A stretch of DNA of 45,710 nt from Intestinibacillus massiliensis (GTDB lineage: Bacteria > Bacillota > Clostridia > Oscillospirales > Butyricicoccaceae): contig NZ_LT707056.1 in the NCBI RefSeq assembly GCF_900155735.1, positions 61,011-106,720 of the forward strand, written 5' to 3'. Below, one piece after another: positions 35,040 to 44,078 of this stretch (position 1 is its first letter; every line of letters begins with the position of its first letter). A program made the position numbers and the translations under genes. The notes beneath the pieces are model-generated. The model was not told the DNA's origin. It worked only from the letters and a program-made list of their open reading frames with translations, and did not search any database.

Positions 35040-35921
35040 TCAAACGCCGTCCCGCGACGCGCCGTAATAGTAGGCCGCCAGCGCCAGCGGGCCGGTGTTT
35101 GTGATGACCGAAACGCCGATCGGCCAGCGCTCGACCGCGGCAAACCCGCACTCGCTGAGCAGCAGCCGTTCCAGCTCCTCGATGCGCGCCTCCGGCACGT
35201 CGCCATACAGCAGGCCGGCGGTCTGCTGCGCGGGGCTGACCGCGTTTTTCTTCACATGCGCCACCATCTTCGGGATCACGTTCTTGTCGCCGCGCACCTT
35301 ATCCATGACGGTCACCGCGCCCGCGGAGACCAGGCTGATCGGCCGCAGGCCGAGCGCCTCGCCCACAAAGGCCGCGCCGCCCGAAATTCGCCCGGACTTC
35401 TTCAGGTGCTTGAGGCTGTACACGCCCAGCACGGCCTCGCAGCGCTTGAGCCGGCTGTGCACGACCGCGCGGATCGCCTCGAAGCTCTCGCCTTCCGCGC
35501 GCATGCGCGCGGCCTTCACCACAACATGGCCATATATATAGGTATAGGTTTCGGAATCGACCAGTTCGATCTCCATGCCCCGGCCATACTCGTCGTAAAA
35601 CAGGTCGCGCGCGATGCAGGCCGACTGATAGCAGCCGGAACCCTTGCCGTTGATCATCACGCCGAGCACGTGGGTGCAGCCCCGCCCCCGCGCGGCGCGG
35701 TAGACCTCCATGAGCTGGCTCGGCGTGGTCTGCGCGGTCGTGGGGATCTCGTCGCTTCCCTCGAGCAGCTTCCAGTACTCCTGCGGCGTAATATCATAAT
35801 ATTCCTGGAAGGTGCGCCCGTTGTGCGTAATCGCGATCGGCACGATCTCGATGCCGTACTGTTCGCAAAGCGGGCGCGGGATATCGGCCGCGGAATCGGT
35901 GAATATATGTATCTTTTCCAT
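35040..35921 (-). CDS. DegV family fatty-acid-binding protein
   Basis: The protein has 293 residues. DegV hallmarks are the N-terminal FTDSAADIP motif, the TTAQTTPSQL segment and the SGRISGGAAFVGEALGLRPI segment before the C-terminal domain. DegV/FakB proteins bind a fatty acid in a pocket between two domains; some present it to the FakA kinase, others have unknown partners. No fakA is nearby. The gene starts 20 nt after the trmL stop and is probably co-transcribed with it. Confidence 0.92.
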   Translation of the reverse strand: MEKIHIFTDSAADIPRPLCEQYGIEIVPIAITHNGRTFQEYYDITPQEYWKLLEGSDEIPTTAQTTPSQLMEVYRAARGRGCTHVLGVMINGKGSGCYQSACIARDLFYDEYGRGMEIELVDSETYTYIYGHVVVKAARMRAEGESFEAIRAVVHSRLKRCEAVLGVYSLKHLKKSGRISGGAAFVGEALGLRPISLVSAGAVTVMDKVRGDKNVIPKMVAHVKKNAVSPAQQTAGLLYGDVPEARIEELERLLLSECGFAAVERWPIGVSVITNTGPLALAAYYYGASRDGV

Positions 35922-35941
35922 GGTCCCTCCTCAAATATGCC

Positions 35942-36442
35942 TCACAGCGCGGGCGGCAGCCCGCCGGGGAACGCGCCCGCTTCCTGCAGCCCGGCAAACC
36001 CGGTCTGCCGCAGCGCCTCAAACACGGTCACCGCGACCGAGTTCGACAGGTTCAGGCTGCGCGCGCCCTCCCGCATCGGGATGCGCAGGCAGCGTTCCGG
36101 GTGCGCGGACAGCATCGGCTCGGGCAGGCCGCGCGTTTCCTTGCCGAAGACCAAGTAGTCCCCGTCGCGGAACCGTGCCTCGGTGTAGGCGCGGGGCGCC
36201 TTGGTGCTCAGGTAATAATAGGTCCCGCCGCCGTTCTGCTCCCAAAAAGCGTCCATGTCCGGGTAGATGCGGATGTCCAGCAGGTGCCAGTAATCCAGGC
36301 CGGCGCGCTTGAGGTGTTTGTCGTCGACCGAGAAGCCGAGCGGCTCCACTAGGTGGAGCACCGAACCGGTGGCCGCGCAGGTGCGCGCGATATTTCCGGT
36401 ATTCTGCGGGATCTCAGGTTCGACCAATACGATATGAAACAT
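35942..36442 (-). CDS. trmL: tRNA (cytidine(34)-2'-O)-methyltransferase, SPOUT family
   Basis: The protein has 166 residues from ATG 36442 (AGGGG eight bases upstream); the frame is open eight codons further without support. TrmL 2'-O-methylates the wobble base of tRNA-Leu. The SPOUT/SpoU motifs are clear: PQNTGNIAR at 12-20, LVFGKETRGLP in the middle, and RIPMREGARSLNLSNSVAV near the C-terminus, forming the knotted AdoMet site. It heads a two-gene unit with degV. Confidence 0.93.
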   Translation of the reverse strand: MFHIVLVEPEIPQNTGNIARTCAATGSVLHLVEPLGFSVDDKHLKRAGLDYWHLLDIRIYPDMDAFWEQNGGGTYYYLSTKAPRAYTEARFRDGDYLVFGKETRGLPEPMLSAHPERCLRIPMREGARSLNLSNSVAVTVFEALRQTGFAGLQEAGAFPGGLPPAL

Positions 36443-36481
36443 GCGTCCTTCCCCTCTGCAGTGCATTAAACTCTATTGATT

Positions 36482-36510
36482 ATAATATGCTATATTGTTG
36501 CACATTTCAA
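36482..36510 (-). promoter_or_regulatory. promoter of trmL-degV
   Basis: Minus-strand TTGAAA (36510-36505), 17-bp spacer, TATTAT (36487-36482). A GTTGCACA element lies within the spacer. Confidence 0.55.
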
Positions 36511-36643
36511 GCAAAATAATTCGTTTTACCCATTTTGTTTTTGCGAAAATCATAAGAATGGGAAGCGCCACCGCCCGGGCGGCCATCCGCGCCGCCTATT
36601 TGCCCGAAAATTTTCGAAATGCGCTAAAATTTGAAAAATCCCC

Positions 36644-36672
36644 TTGCCAAAGGTATTTTGAAGTGCTATACT
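36644..36672 (+). promoter_or_regulatory. promoter of the rimP-nusA-infB operon
   Basis: TTGCCA (36644-36649), 17-bp spacer, TATACT (36667-36672). Confidence 0.68.
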
Positions 36673-36673
36673 G

Positions 36674-36689
36674 ATTACATTAATGTAAT
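36674..36689. promoter_or_regulatory. perfect 16-bp palindrome at the operon transcription start
   Basis: ATTACATTAATGTAAT, two 8-base arms with no spacer, sits on the predicted start site immediately after the -10 box. The position fits a repressor operator. Confidence 0.45.
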
Positions 36690-36704
36690 GTATAAACTTT
36701 TTGG

Positions 36705-36736
36705 AGAGTGGGGCAACCCACTCTTTCTTGTTGCTT
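36705..36736 (+). terminator. attenuator-like hairpin in the rimP leader
   Basis: AGAGTGGG/CCCACTCT with a GCAA tetraloop (36705-36724) followed by a T-rich stretch, upstream of rimP's ribosome site. It looks like a leader terminator, possibly controlled by NusA made from the same operon. Confidence 0.6.
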
Positions 36737-36756
36737 AGGGGTTTTTAGGAGGGACT

Positions 36757-37221
36757 ATGCAGGCTAAGGATGTTGTCCGGCGCGTGGCCGAACTGGCCCT
36801 GCCGCTGTGCGAGGCGGCGGGCTGCACGCTGTGGGACGTGGAATTTGAAAAGGAAGGCGCGCAGTACATGCTGACCGTCACGGTCGACCGCGAGGGCGGC
36901 GTGGACCTCGACCACTGCGAAACCATCTCCCGCGCGCTCGACCCGCTGCTCGACGCGAAGGAGTTCGACGCGCTGCCCGCGTATACGCTGTGCGTCTCGT
37001 CCGCCGGGCTGGCGCGCAAGCTGAAAAAGCCCTCGCATTTCGAGGCCTACCTCGGCGCGGACGTCGAGCTGCGCTTTTACAAGCCCTGGGACGGCGCAAA
37101 GTCCGCGGAGGGCACGCTGGTCGCCTACGACGGGGGGCGCGTGACCGTCGAAATTGGCGGCAAGCAGACCGTGTTCGAGCCGGGCGACCTGGCGGACGTG
37201 CGGCTTGCCGTGCGGTTTTAA
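36757..37221 (+). CDS. rimP: ribosome maturation factor RimP
   Basis: The protein has 154 residues, standard for RimP. It assists 30S subunit maturation. Visible features are the N-terminal αβ domain with GCTLWDVEFEKEG, the VDREGGVDLDHCETISRALD segment and YTLCVSSAGLARKLKKPSHFE, followed by a C-terminal SH3-like barrel (EGTLVAYDGGRVTVEI). AGGAGGG precedes ATG. It is first gene of the nusA-infB operon, the classical position. Confidence 0.95.
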   Translation: MQAKDVVRRVAELALPLCEAAGCTLWDVEFEKEGAQYMLTVTVDREGGVDLDHCETISRALDPLLDAKEFDALPAYTLCVSSAGLARKLKKPSHFEAYLGADVELRFYKPWDGAKSAEGTLVAYDGGRVTVEIGGKQTVFEPGDLADVRLAVRF

Positions 37222-37290
37222 GCGCACCCGGCGCCTTACCATATATCATTAAACATCGTCTCACATATATTCAAGGAGTGGTTTGAAAAA

Positions 37291-38433
37291 ATGAACGCAG
37301 AATTCTTTGCCGCCGTCGAGCAGCTCGAAAAAGAAAAAGGCATCCCGGCCGACTATATGCTCGACCGCGTCGGGCAGGCGCTGATCACCGCCTACAAGCG
37401 CGACAACGCCGGCATGACCGACAACGTCTATGTGGTCCCGGACCGCGAAAAAAAGGAAATCCGCATGTTTGTGCGCAAGACCGTCGTGGAGGACGTTTAC
37501 GAGCCGTATGAGGAGCTGTCCCTCGACGAGGCGCGCGAATACAAGAAGAACGCCATGCTGGGCGACGTGATCGATATCGATATCCCGACCAAGTCCTTCG
37601 GCCGCATCGCCGCCCAGACCGCAAAGCAGGTCATCATCCAGGGCATCCGCGAGGCCGAGCGCGGCATGGTGCTGTCCGAGTTCACCTCCAAGGAACACGA
37701 GATCCTGACGGCGCTGGTCTCCCGTATCGACCCCCGCTCGGGCGCGGTCATCCTGGAGATCACCTCGCAAGGCGAGAAGACCGAAGCCGTGCTGTCCGCC
37801 TCCGAGCAGGTGCGCGGCGAAGCCCTCGTCGAGGGCCAGCGCGTCAAGGTCTATGTCATCGAGGTGCGCAAGGGGCAGCGCGGCCCGCAGGTGCTCATTT
37901 CCCGCACGCACCCCGGCCTAGTCAAGCGCCTGTTCGAGCTTGAGGTACCGGAAATCCACGACGGCGTGGTCGAGGTACGCTCGATCGCCCGCGAGGCCGG
38001 CAACCGCACCAAGATCGCCGTCATGTCGAACGACCCGAACGTCGACCCGATCGGCGCTTGCGTCGGCACGCGCGGCGCGCGCGTCGGCAACGTGGTCGAC
38101 GAGCTGGGCGGCGAAAAGATCGACATCATCAAATGGTCGGACGACACTGCGGAATTCGTATCCGCCGCGCTTGCCCCGGCCGACGTCATTTCCGCCCATG
38201 TCGGCGCGGACGGCAAGAGCTGCCGCGTCATCGTGCCGGACGACCAGCTTTCCCTCGCCATCGGCAAAGAGGGGCAGAACGCCCGCCTCGCCGCCAAACT
38301 GACCGGCTGCAAGATCGATATCGCACCCGCCTCCCAGGCGGACGCCGCGCCCGCGGAAGCGGACGGCGAAGCGCCGCAGGCAGCGCCCGCGGTGGACCTG
38401 GACGCGGTGGCCGGCGATATCCTGGGCCTGTAA
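37291..38433 (+). CDS. nusA: transcription termination/antitermination factor NusA
   Basis: The protein has 380 residues, the short Firmicute form lacking the C-terminal acidic repeats of E. coli NusA. The N-terminal RNA-polymerase-binding domain (~1-125) is followed by an S1 domain (~135-200) and two KH domains (~200-345; IGACVGTRGARVGNVVDELGGEKID and LAIGKEGQNARLAAKLTGCKID). The C-terminus is an Ala/Pro-rich tail. NusA binds nascent RNA and modulates pausing and termination. AAGGAG precedes the start. It lies between rimP and ylxR. Confidence 0.96.
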   Translation: MNAEFFAAVEQLEKEKGIPADYMLDRVGQALITAYKRDNAGMTDNVYVVPDREKKEIRMFVRKTVVEDVYEPYEELSLDEAREYKKNAMLGDVIDIDIPTKSFGRIAAQTAKQVIIQGIREAERGMVLSEFTSKEHEILTALVSRIDPRSGAVILEITSQGEKTEAVLSASEQVRGEALVEGQRVKVYVIEVRKGQRGPQVLISRTHPGLVKRLFELEVPEIHDGVVEVRSIAREAGNRTKIAVMSNDPNVDPIGACVGTRGARVGNVVDELGGEKIDIIKWSDDTAEFVSAALAPADVISAHVGADGKSCRVIVPDDQLSLAIGKEGQNARLAAKLTGCKIDIAPASQADAAPAEADGEAPQAAPAVDLDAVAGDILGL

Positions 38434-38458
38434 GAACATCTGACCAAAGGGGGACGTA

Positions 38459-38737
38459 ATGCAGAAAAGAAAGATCCCGATGCGGCAATGCCTCGGCTGC
38501 CGCACGATGTTCCCGAAAAAAGAGCTGATCCGCGTGGTGCGCTCCCCCGAGGGCGCGATTGCGCTGGATTTCAAGGGGAAAGCCCCGGGACGCGGCGCGT
38601 ATGTGTGCCACAGCGCGGAATGCCTCAGGAAGGCGCAGAAGAGCCGCGCGCTCGAACGCGCCTTCGGCGTGCCGGTGCCGGATGAAATTTACGATGCGCT
38701 TACCGCGCAGATGGAGGAGGGCGAAAATGGCGAATGA
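38459..38737 (+). CDS. ylxR: YlxR/RnpM family RNA-binding protein
   Basis: The protein has 92 residues. The family signature PMRQCLGCRTMFPKKELIRVVR starts at residue 7, followed by GRGAYVCHSAECLRKA. Members bind RNA; in Bacillus subtilis the protein was reported to modulate RNase P. It sits in its conserved place after nusA and overlaps the next gene by 11 bp. Confidence 0.93.
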   Translation: MQKRKIPMRQCLGCRTMFPKKELIRVVRSPEGAIALDFKGKAPGRGAYVCHSAECLRKAQKSRALERAFGVPVPDEIYDALTAQMEEGENGE

Positions 38738-39206
38738 CAGCGTATGCGGCCTGCTTGGGCTCGCCCTGCGCGCCTCGCGCCTGGCCGTCGGGGACGACCC
38801 CGTACACGACCTGCTCGGCGCGGGCAAGGCGCGCGCCGTCTTCCTTGCCTCGGACGCGGGCGCGGGCATTGTGAAGAAGATCGCCCGCAAGACGCAGGAA
38901 GCCGGCGTCCCGCTGCTCACCCTGTCCGAAACCCGCGCCGAACTCGGCGGCGCGCTCGGCCGCGCCTCCTGTGCGGTGTGCGCGACGGGCGACATCGGCT
39001 TTGCGGCCTCGGCGGCCAAAAAGCTGGCGCCCCTGTCTGAGGACAACGCCGCGGCCGCTGCCCTGCTCGGCAAGAAGAACACGCGCATCCAGGAGCGCCG
39101 CGCCAAGCCCAAAAAGCACCGCACGGGCGGTGGCGGCCCCGTCACCTACATCGACATCGAAGAGGACGATTACGAGCGCCGCTTCGGCAAGCGCGATAAA
39201 AAATAA
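38727..39206 (+). CDS. ylxQ: L7Ae-family ribosomal/RNA-binding protein (YlxQ-like)
   Basis: The protein has 159 residues from ATG 38727 (GGAGGAGGG seven bases upstream); the frame is open far upstream inside ylxR but without a start signal. The L7Ae fold is seen in [45 protein letters not shown] and [20 protein letters not shown] basic and then acidic C-terminal tail of about 50 residues is longer than in the standard ~100-residue YlxQ. Members bind kink-turn RNA. It lies between ylxR and infB. Confidence 0.88.
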   Translation: MANDSVCGLLGLALRASRLAVGDDPVHDLLGAGKARAVFLASDAGAGIVKKIARKTQEAGVPLLTLSETRAELGGALGRASCAVCATGDIGFAASAAKKLAPLSEDNAAAAALLGKKNTRIQERRAKPKKHRTGGGGPVTYIDIEEDDYERRFGKRDKK

Positions 39207-39265
39207 ACGGCCGGGCCTTTGCGCCCGATGCAAGATACCACGAACAGAAAGGTGGAACATACCGC

Positions 39266-41593
39266 ATGGCAATTGATAATAAGTACCGTGTCCATGAAGT
39301 AGCAAAGGATTTTGGCAAGAGCACGAAGGAGATCAGCGATATCCTGACGCTTTTCGGCAAAACCCCGAAGAACCATATGCAGGTGCTCGAACCCGACGAG
39401 CTGGATTTTATCTTTGAGTACCTGACCGCGCACAACCCGGTGGCGAACATCGAGGAAGTGCTCGAAAAGCAGCAGGCCGCCCGCCCCGCAGCCGCCCCGC
39501 AGGCCGTCGCGCCGGCGAAGAAGGACGCGCCGCAGGCAAAGGCCGCCGACGGCAAGCCCGCGCAGGGCGATGGGGACGACGCCTCCCAGCCGACCAAGGT
39601 CAAGCAGGTGCACCGCATCGACACCCGCGGCAGCGGCGACGTCAACCTCGCGAAGTACGACGACCACGTCGACGCGCTGGTCACCGAAAAGGCCGAGCGC
39701 ATGGGCGCCGCGGGCAAAAAGCAGAAGCTGACCAAGAAGGCCGACCTGCGCGCCAAGCCCTTCGGCTCCAAGCGCCGCCAGGAGGAGCAGGAAAAGATGC
39801 GCCGCCTGCAGCGCCAGCAGCAGATGGCCGCGGCCAAGAAGGTACAGCTCAAGGTCATGATCCCCGACGAGATCAACGTCGGCGATTTCGCGCAGCGCAT
39901 GAAGCGCACCGCATCCGATGTCATCAAGGAGCTGATGAAGCTCGGCGTCATGGCCTCGATCTCCGAAACGATCGACTTTGACACCGCGGCGCTCGTCGCG
40001 GAGGAAATGGGCGCCAAGGTCGAGCACGAGGTGCACGTCACCATCGAGGAGCGCCTGTTCGACGAGTCCGAGGACAAGGCGGAAGACCTTGTGCCGCGCG
40101 ACCCGGTCGTCGTCGTCATGGGCCACGTCGACCACGGCAAGACCTCCCTGCTCGACGCGATCCGCAAGACCAAGGTCACCGAGGGCGAGGCCGGCGGCAT
40201 CACGCAGCACATCGGCGCATACCGCGTACAGATCGACGGCAAGCCGATCACCTTCCTCGACACCCCGGGCCACGCCGCGTTTACCTCCATGCGTGCGCGC
40301 GGCGCGCAGGTCACGGATATCGCGATCCTGGTCGTCGCCGCGGACGACGGCATCATGCCGCAGACCATCGAGGCGATCAACCACGCCAAGGCGGCCGGCG
40401 TGCCGATCATCGTCGCGGTCAACAAGATCGACAAGGAAGGCGCGAACCCCGACCGCATCATGCAGCAGCTCACCGAATACGGCCTCGTGCCCGAGGAATG
40501 GGGCGGCGAGACGATCGTCTGCCAGATTTCCGCGAAATACGGCAAGGGCCTCGACAACCTGCTCGAAATGGTGCTGCTGACCGCCGAGGTGCAGGATCTC
40601 AAGGCCAACCCGAAGCGCCAGGCAAAGGGCACCGTCATCGAAGCCAAGCTCGACAAGGGCCGCGGCCCGGTCGCAACCGTGCTCATCCAGAACGGCACCC
40701 TGCACGCTGGCGACGTCATCATCGCGGGCACCGCGGTCGGCCGCGTGCGCGCCATGACGAACGACGACGGCATCAAGCTCGAGGACGCGGGTCCGTCCGT
40801 CCCGGTCGAGATCATCGGCCTGGCCGAGGTGCCGGGCGCGGGCGATATCTTCTACGCCGTAGACGACGAGAAGATGGCGCGCCAGCTCGTAGAGCAGCGT
40901 AAGGAAAAGGAAAAGGAAGAGCGCAACAAGTCCTTCCACAAGGTCACGCTCGACAACCTCTTCGATTCCATCCAGCAGGGCGAAATGAAGGAGCTTGGCA
41001 TCATCGTCAAGGCCGACGTACAGGGCTCGGTCGAGGCGGTCAAGACCAGCCTCGAGAAGCTCTCGAACGACGAGGTGCGCGTGCGCGTCATCCACGGCGG
41101 CGTCGGCGCGATCAACGAGACCGACGTCATGCTGGCGGACGCCTCCGGCGCGATCATCGTCGGCTTCAACGTCCGTCCCGACCGCGCGGCGGCCGAGCAG
41201 GCCGGCATGCACGGCGTCGACATGCGCATGTACCGCATCATCTACGACTGCATCGAGGAGATGGAGCAGGCCATGAAGGGCATGCTCGAGCCGAAGTTCA
41301 AGGAATCCGTCCTCGGCCACGCGGAAGTGCGCCAGGTGTTCAAGATCACCGGCGCGGGCGCGGTCGCGGGCTGCTACGTGCAGGACGGCAAGATCCAGCG
41401 CAGCGCGCAGGTGCGCGTCGTGCGCGACGGCATCGTCTTCCACGAGGGCGTGCTCAATACCCTCAAGCGCTTCAAGGACGACGTCAAGGAGGTCGCATCC
41501 GGCTACGAATGCGGCATGAGCATCGAAAACTACAACGATATCAAGGAAAACGATATCATCGAGTGCTTTATCATGGAAGAAATCCAGGCCTAA
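39266..41593 (+). CDS. infB: translation initiation factor IF-2
   Basis: The protein has 775 residues. It carries an N-terminal IF2 domain ([22 protein letters not shown]), an Ala/Lys-rich linker (~70-195), a second IF2-N module, then the GTPase domain with G1 GHVDHGKT at 286-293, [10 protein letters not shown] (switch), DTPGHAAFT and NKIDK. Domains II-IV follow and end in [20 protein letters not shown]-2 brings fMet-tRNA to the 30S subunit and promotes subunit joining. GAAAGGTGG lies upstream. It is followed by an unusual 204-bp gap with stem-loops before rbfA. Confidence 0.97.
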   Translation: MAIDNKYRVHEVAKDFGKSTKEISDILTLFGKTPKNHMQVLEPDELDFIFEYLTAHNPVANIEEVLEKQQAARPAAAPQAVAPAKKDAPQAKAADGKPAQGDGDDASQPTKVKQVHRIDTRGSGDVNLAKYDDHVDALVTEKAERMGAAGKKQKLTKKADLRAKPFGSKRRQEEQEKMRRLQRQQQMAAAKKVQLKVMIPDEINVGDFAQRMKRTASDVIKELMKLGVMASISETIDFDTAALVAEEMGAKVEHEVHVTIEERLFDESEDKAEDLVPRDPVVVVMGHVDHGKTSLLDAIRKTKVTEGEAGGITQHIGAYRVQIDGKPITFLDTPGHAAFTSMRARGAQVTDIAILVVAADDGIMPQTIEAINHAKAAGVPIIVAVNKIDKEGANPDRIMQQLTEYGLVPEEWGGETIVCQISAKYGKGLDNLLEMVLLTAEVQDLKANPKRQAKGTVIEAKLDKGRGPVATVLIQNGTLHAGDVIIAGTAVGRVRAMTNDDGIKLEDAGPSVPVEIIGLAEVPGAGDIFYAVDDEKMARQLVEQRKEKEKEERNKSFHKVTLDNLFDSIQQGEMKELGIIVKADVQGSVEAVKTSLEKLSNDEVRVRVIHGGVGAINETDVMLADASGAIIVGFNVRPDRAAAEQAGMHGVDMRMYRIIYDCIEEMEQAMKGMLEPKFKESVLGHAEVRQVFKITGAGAVAGCYVQDGKIQRSAQVRVVRDGIVFHEGVLNTLKRFKDDVKEVASGYECGMSIENYNDIKENDIIECFIMEEIQA

Positions 41594-41694
41594 GGGCGAA
41601 CGCCCCCTTTTGGCCCCACTGGGGCTTCCTGCATAGCTCGGTCGGGGATTTGCCGCGCGCCTACGGGCGCGCGCCCTTCCTTGCCCTGCGGGCA
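41594..41694 (+). repeat. cluster of four stem-loops between infB and rbfA
   Basis: The hairpins are at 41594-41605 (GGGCG/CGCCC, then CCTTTT), 41613-41625 (GCCCC/GGGGC), 41655-41672 (GCGCGCC/GGCGCGC with a UACG tetraloop) and 41682-41694 (TGCCC/GGGCA). The first could act as a weak terminator. No reading frame here looks genic. Confidence 0.55.
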
Positions 41695-41797
41695 CATAAT
41701 TCCCGGGCGTGCGGTGCACACTATTCTCCCAATCGGCGTACCGGGATATCCCCCTATACGCTAGTTTACTGTCCTCTGCAAAGGAGGTTTTTACCCT

Positions 41798-42157
41798 ATG
41801 TCTACCCGTATTGACCGTATTTCCGAGGAGGTCATGAAGGCGCTCGCGGAGTGCATCCGCACGCTCAAGGACCCCCGCGTATCCGGCGGCCTGGTCTCGG
41901 TCACCCGCTGCGAAGTGACGGGCGACCTGCGCTACGCCAAGGCCTATATCTCCGTCCTCGGCTCCGAGGACGACGCAAAGGCCGTCATGCGCGGCCTGAA
42001 ATCCGCCTCCGGCTACCTGCGCCGCGAGGTGGCGCACAAGGTGCAGCTCCGCTACGCGCCCGAGCTCCAGTTCCATCTGGATCAATCGATCGTACACGGC
42101 GCGCACATTTCCGAGCTGCTCCACAAGCTGGAAGATCATCCCGATAAGGAGGGCTAA
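41798..42157 (+). CDS. rbfA: 30S ribosome-binding factor A
   Basis: The protein has 119 residues with the usual RbfA architecture: RIDRISEEVMKALAECIRTLKDPRV at the start, SVTRCEVTGDLRYAKAYISVLG in the KH-like core, and LRREVAHKVQLRYAPELQFHLDQSI near the end. It binds the immature 30S subunit near the 16S rRNA 5' helix. AAAGGAGG precedes ATG by 10 nt. nrnA starts 4 nt downstream of its stop. Confidence 0.96.
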   Translation: MSTRIDRISEEVMKALAECIRTLKDPRVSGGLVSVTRCEVTGDLRYAKAYISVLGSEDDAKAVMRGLKSASGYLRREVAHKVQLRYAPELQFHLDQSIVHGAHISELLHKLEDHPDKEG

Positions 42158-42161
42158 AAGC

Positions 42162-43118
42162 ATGGGCGTCCCCGTAACCGTACCCGAGGCGGCGCGCGCG
42201 CTGCTCGACGCGGACGATATCCTGATCCTGACCCACCGCCGCCCCGACGGCGACACCGCCGGCTGTGCGGGCGCGCTGTGCCGCGGCCTGCGCGCGCTGG
42301 GCAAGCGCGCCTTTATCCTGCCGAACCCGGAGATTACCAAACGCTATGCCCCGCTGATTACCCCCTGTTATCCGGAGGACGGTTTTAACCCGCAGTTTGT
42401 CGTTACGACCGATATTGCGGATTACGGCCTGTTCACGGACAACGCCAAGAGCTATGAGGGGCGCATCGGCCTGGCCATCGACCACCACCGCTCGAACCCG
42501 CTGTTCGGCGGTAAGAACCTGGTCTCCCCGGAGGCGGGCGCGTGCGCGGAGGTCATTTACGATGTGCTGATGGCGATGGGCGTGCCGCTGACGCTGGAGA
42601 TCGCGGAATCGCTGTATGTAGGCGTTTCGACCGATACCGGCTGTTTCCGCTACTCCAACACCACGCCGCACACCCACGCGGTCGCGGCGGCCTGCCTGAC
42701 GACCGGCCTGGACGGCGGCGAGTGGAACCGCGTGCTGTTCGAGACCAAGAGCCGCCCGCGCTTTGAAATGGAGCGCATCATTTTCGATACCATGGAGTTT
42801 TTCGAGGACGGCAACATCGCGCTTGCGACGCTGTACCGCGCGGACATCGACCGCACAGCGGCCACGCCGGACGACCTCGACTCGATCGCGGCGCTGCCCC
42901 GGCAGATCGAGGGCGTCGAAATCGGCCTGACGCTGACCGAAAACCGCGACGGCACCTGCAAGGCCTCGGTGCGCACGACCCGCGAGGTCGATGCGTCCGC
43001 CCTGTGCCAGCAGTGCGGCGGCGGCGGCCACCTGCGCGCGGCGGGCGCGTCGTTCGCCTCGCTCGCGGAGGCGCGGGAGCGCCTGCTGTCGCTGTCCCGG
43101 GCGGTGTACCATGGCTGA
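42162..43118 (+). CDS. nrnA: DHH-family bifunctional oligoribonuclease/pAp phosphatase
   Basis: The protein has 318 residues. The DHH phosphoesterase motifs are THRRPDGDTAG (24-34), TTDIADYG, the DHH triad at 107-109 (AIDHHRSN) and the DHHA1 segment CGGGGHLRAAGA near the C-terminus. NrnA degrades nano-RNAs and dephosphorylates pAp. It stands in the conserved rbfA-nrnA-truB order and overlaps truB by 8 bp. The symbol is by family and context. Confidence 0.93.
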   Translation: MGVPVTVPEAARALLDADDILILTHRRPDGDTAGCAGALCRGLRALGKRAFILPNPEITKRYAPLITPCYPEDGFNPQFVVTTDIADYGLFTDNAKSYEGRIGLAIDHHRSNPLFGGKNLVSPEAGACAEVIYDVLMAMGVPLTLEIAESLYVGVSTDTGCFRYSNTTPHTHAVAAACLTTGLDGGEWNRVLFETKSRPRFEMERIIFDTMEFFEDGNIALATLYRADIDRTAATPDDLDSIAALPRQIEGVEIGLTLTENRDGTCKASVRTTREVDASALCQQCGGGGHLRAAGASFASLAEARERLLSLSRAVYHG

Positions 43119-44031
43119 GGCGCAGGGCACGCTGTCCGGCGTGCTGATTATGGACAAGCCCGCCGGGTTTACCTCGCATGACGTGGTGGCCAAGCTGCGC
43201 GGCATCCTGAAGACCCGGAAAATCGGCCACGGCGGCACGCTCGACCCGATGGCGACCGGCGTGCTGCCGGTGTTCGTCGGGGGCGCGACGCGCGCCGCCG
43301 ATTACGCGGCCGCGCAGGACAAGGAGTATGTGGCCGGCTTTACGCTCGGCTTCCGCACCGACACGCAGGATACGACCGGCGAGACCCTGGAAACGAGCGG
43401 CCGCACCGCGTCGCGCGACGCGGTCGAAGCCGCGCTGCGCGGCTTCCTGGGGCCGCAGGAACAGGTGCCGCCCATGTACTCCGCCGTCAAGATCGGCGGC
43501 AAAAAGCTGTATGACCTCGCCCGGCAGGGCAAGGAGGTCGCGCGCCCCGCGCGCCCCATCACGGTGCACGAAATCGGGCTGCTGTCCTTTGACGGGGACG
43601 CGCAGCAAGGGACGTTCCGCGTGGTGGCGAGCAAGGGCACCTATGTCCGCACGCTCGTCGACGACCTCGGGCGGCGGCTCGGCACGCTGGCCGCGATGCA
43701 CAGCCTGGTGCGCACGCGGTCGGGCGCGTACCCGCTCGCGCAGGCGCATTCCTTCGCCTCGGTCGAGCAGGCCGCGGCGGAGGGGTGGCTCCCCTCCCTG
43801 CTGCGCCCGACCGACAGCCTGTTCCTCGCCTACCCGCGCGCCGACCTGGACGGCTACGGCTTTACCCGCGCGCAGTCCGGCGCGTTCATCGCGCCCGAGC
43901 ACGCGCCCGGGATGCCGATGGAGCCAGGCGCGCTGTGCCGCGCCTATTACGACGGCCGTTTCCTGATGCTCGGCCGCGTGGGCACGCTGCAAAAGGGCGG
44001 CCTGGCGCTGTTCGTACATAAGAACTTCTAG
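43111..44031 (+). CDS. truB: tRNA pseudouridine(55) synthase
   Basis: The protein has 306 residues from ATG 43111, which overlaps the nrnA stop; the frame extends upstream within nrnA but the N-terminus GTLSGVLIMDKPAGFTSHDVV is the family start. The catalytic aspartate is D45 in HGGTLDPMATGVL. Other motifs are YSAVKIGGKKLYDLARQG and SKGTYVRTLVDDLG. The C-terminal PUA-like domain follows. TruB makes the T-loop pseudouridine in tRNA. Confidence 0.96.
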   Translation: MAEAQGTLSGVLIMDKPAGFTSHDVVAKLRGILKTRKIGHGGTLDPMATGVLPVFVGGATRAADYAAAQDKEYVAGFTLGFRTDTQDTTGETLETSGRTASRDAVEAALRGFLGPQEQVPPMYSAVKIGGKKLYDLARQGKEVARPARPITVHEIGLLSFDGDAQQGTFRVVASKGTYVRTLVDDLGRRLGTLAAMHSLVRTRSGAYPLAQAHSFASVEQAAAEGWLPSLLRPTDSLFLAYPRADLDGYGFTRAQSGAFIAPEHAPGMPMEPGALCRAYYDGRFLMLGRVGTLQKGGLALFVHKNF

Positions 44032-44078
44032 CGCGGCAGCCCTGCCGACACATTAATTTTTCCACTGGGGGTTTTCCC

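Larger units (their letters stand above)
36443..36756. other. divergent intergenic region between trmL and rimP
   Basis: This 314-bp stretch has no gene. It contains a minus-strand promoter for trmL-degV and, on the plus strand, the rimP promoter, a palindrome and an attenuator-like hairpin. Nothing was recognised in the 36520-36640 stretch between the two promoters. Confidence 0.7.

Noticed and set aside
39170-42340. 1056-codon open frame on the minus strand opposite infB and rbfA
   Set aside because: Shadow of a high-GC gene: the protein is low-complexity and rich in Asp, Arg, Val and Leu, without recognisable domains, while infB on the plus strand is unmistakable.
44032-44078. FMN riboswitch before ribF
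   Set aside because: The gap is only 47 bp and shows no conserved aptamer; ribF is internal to the operon.
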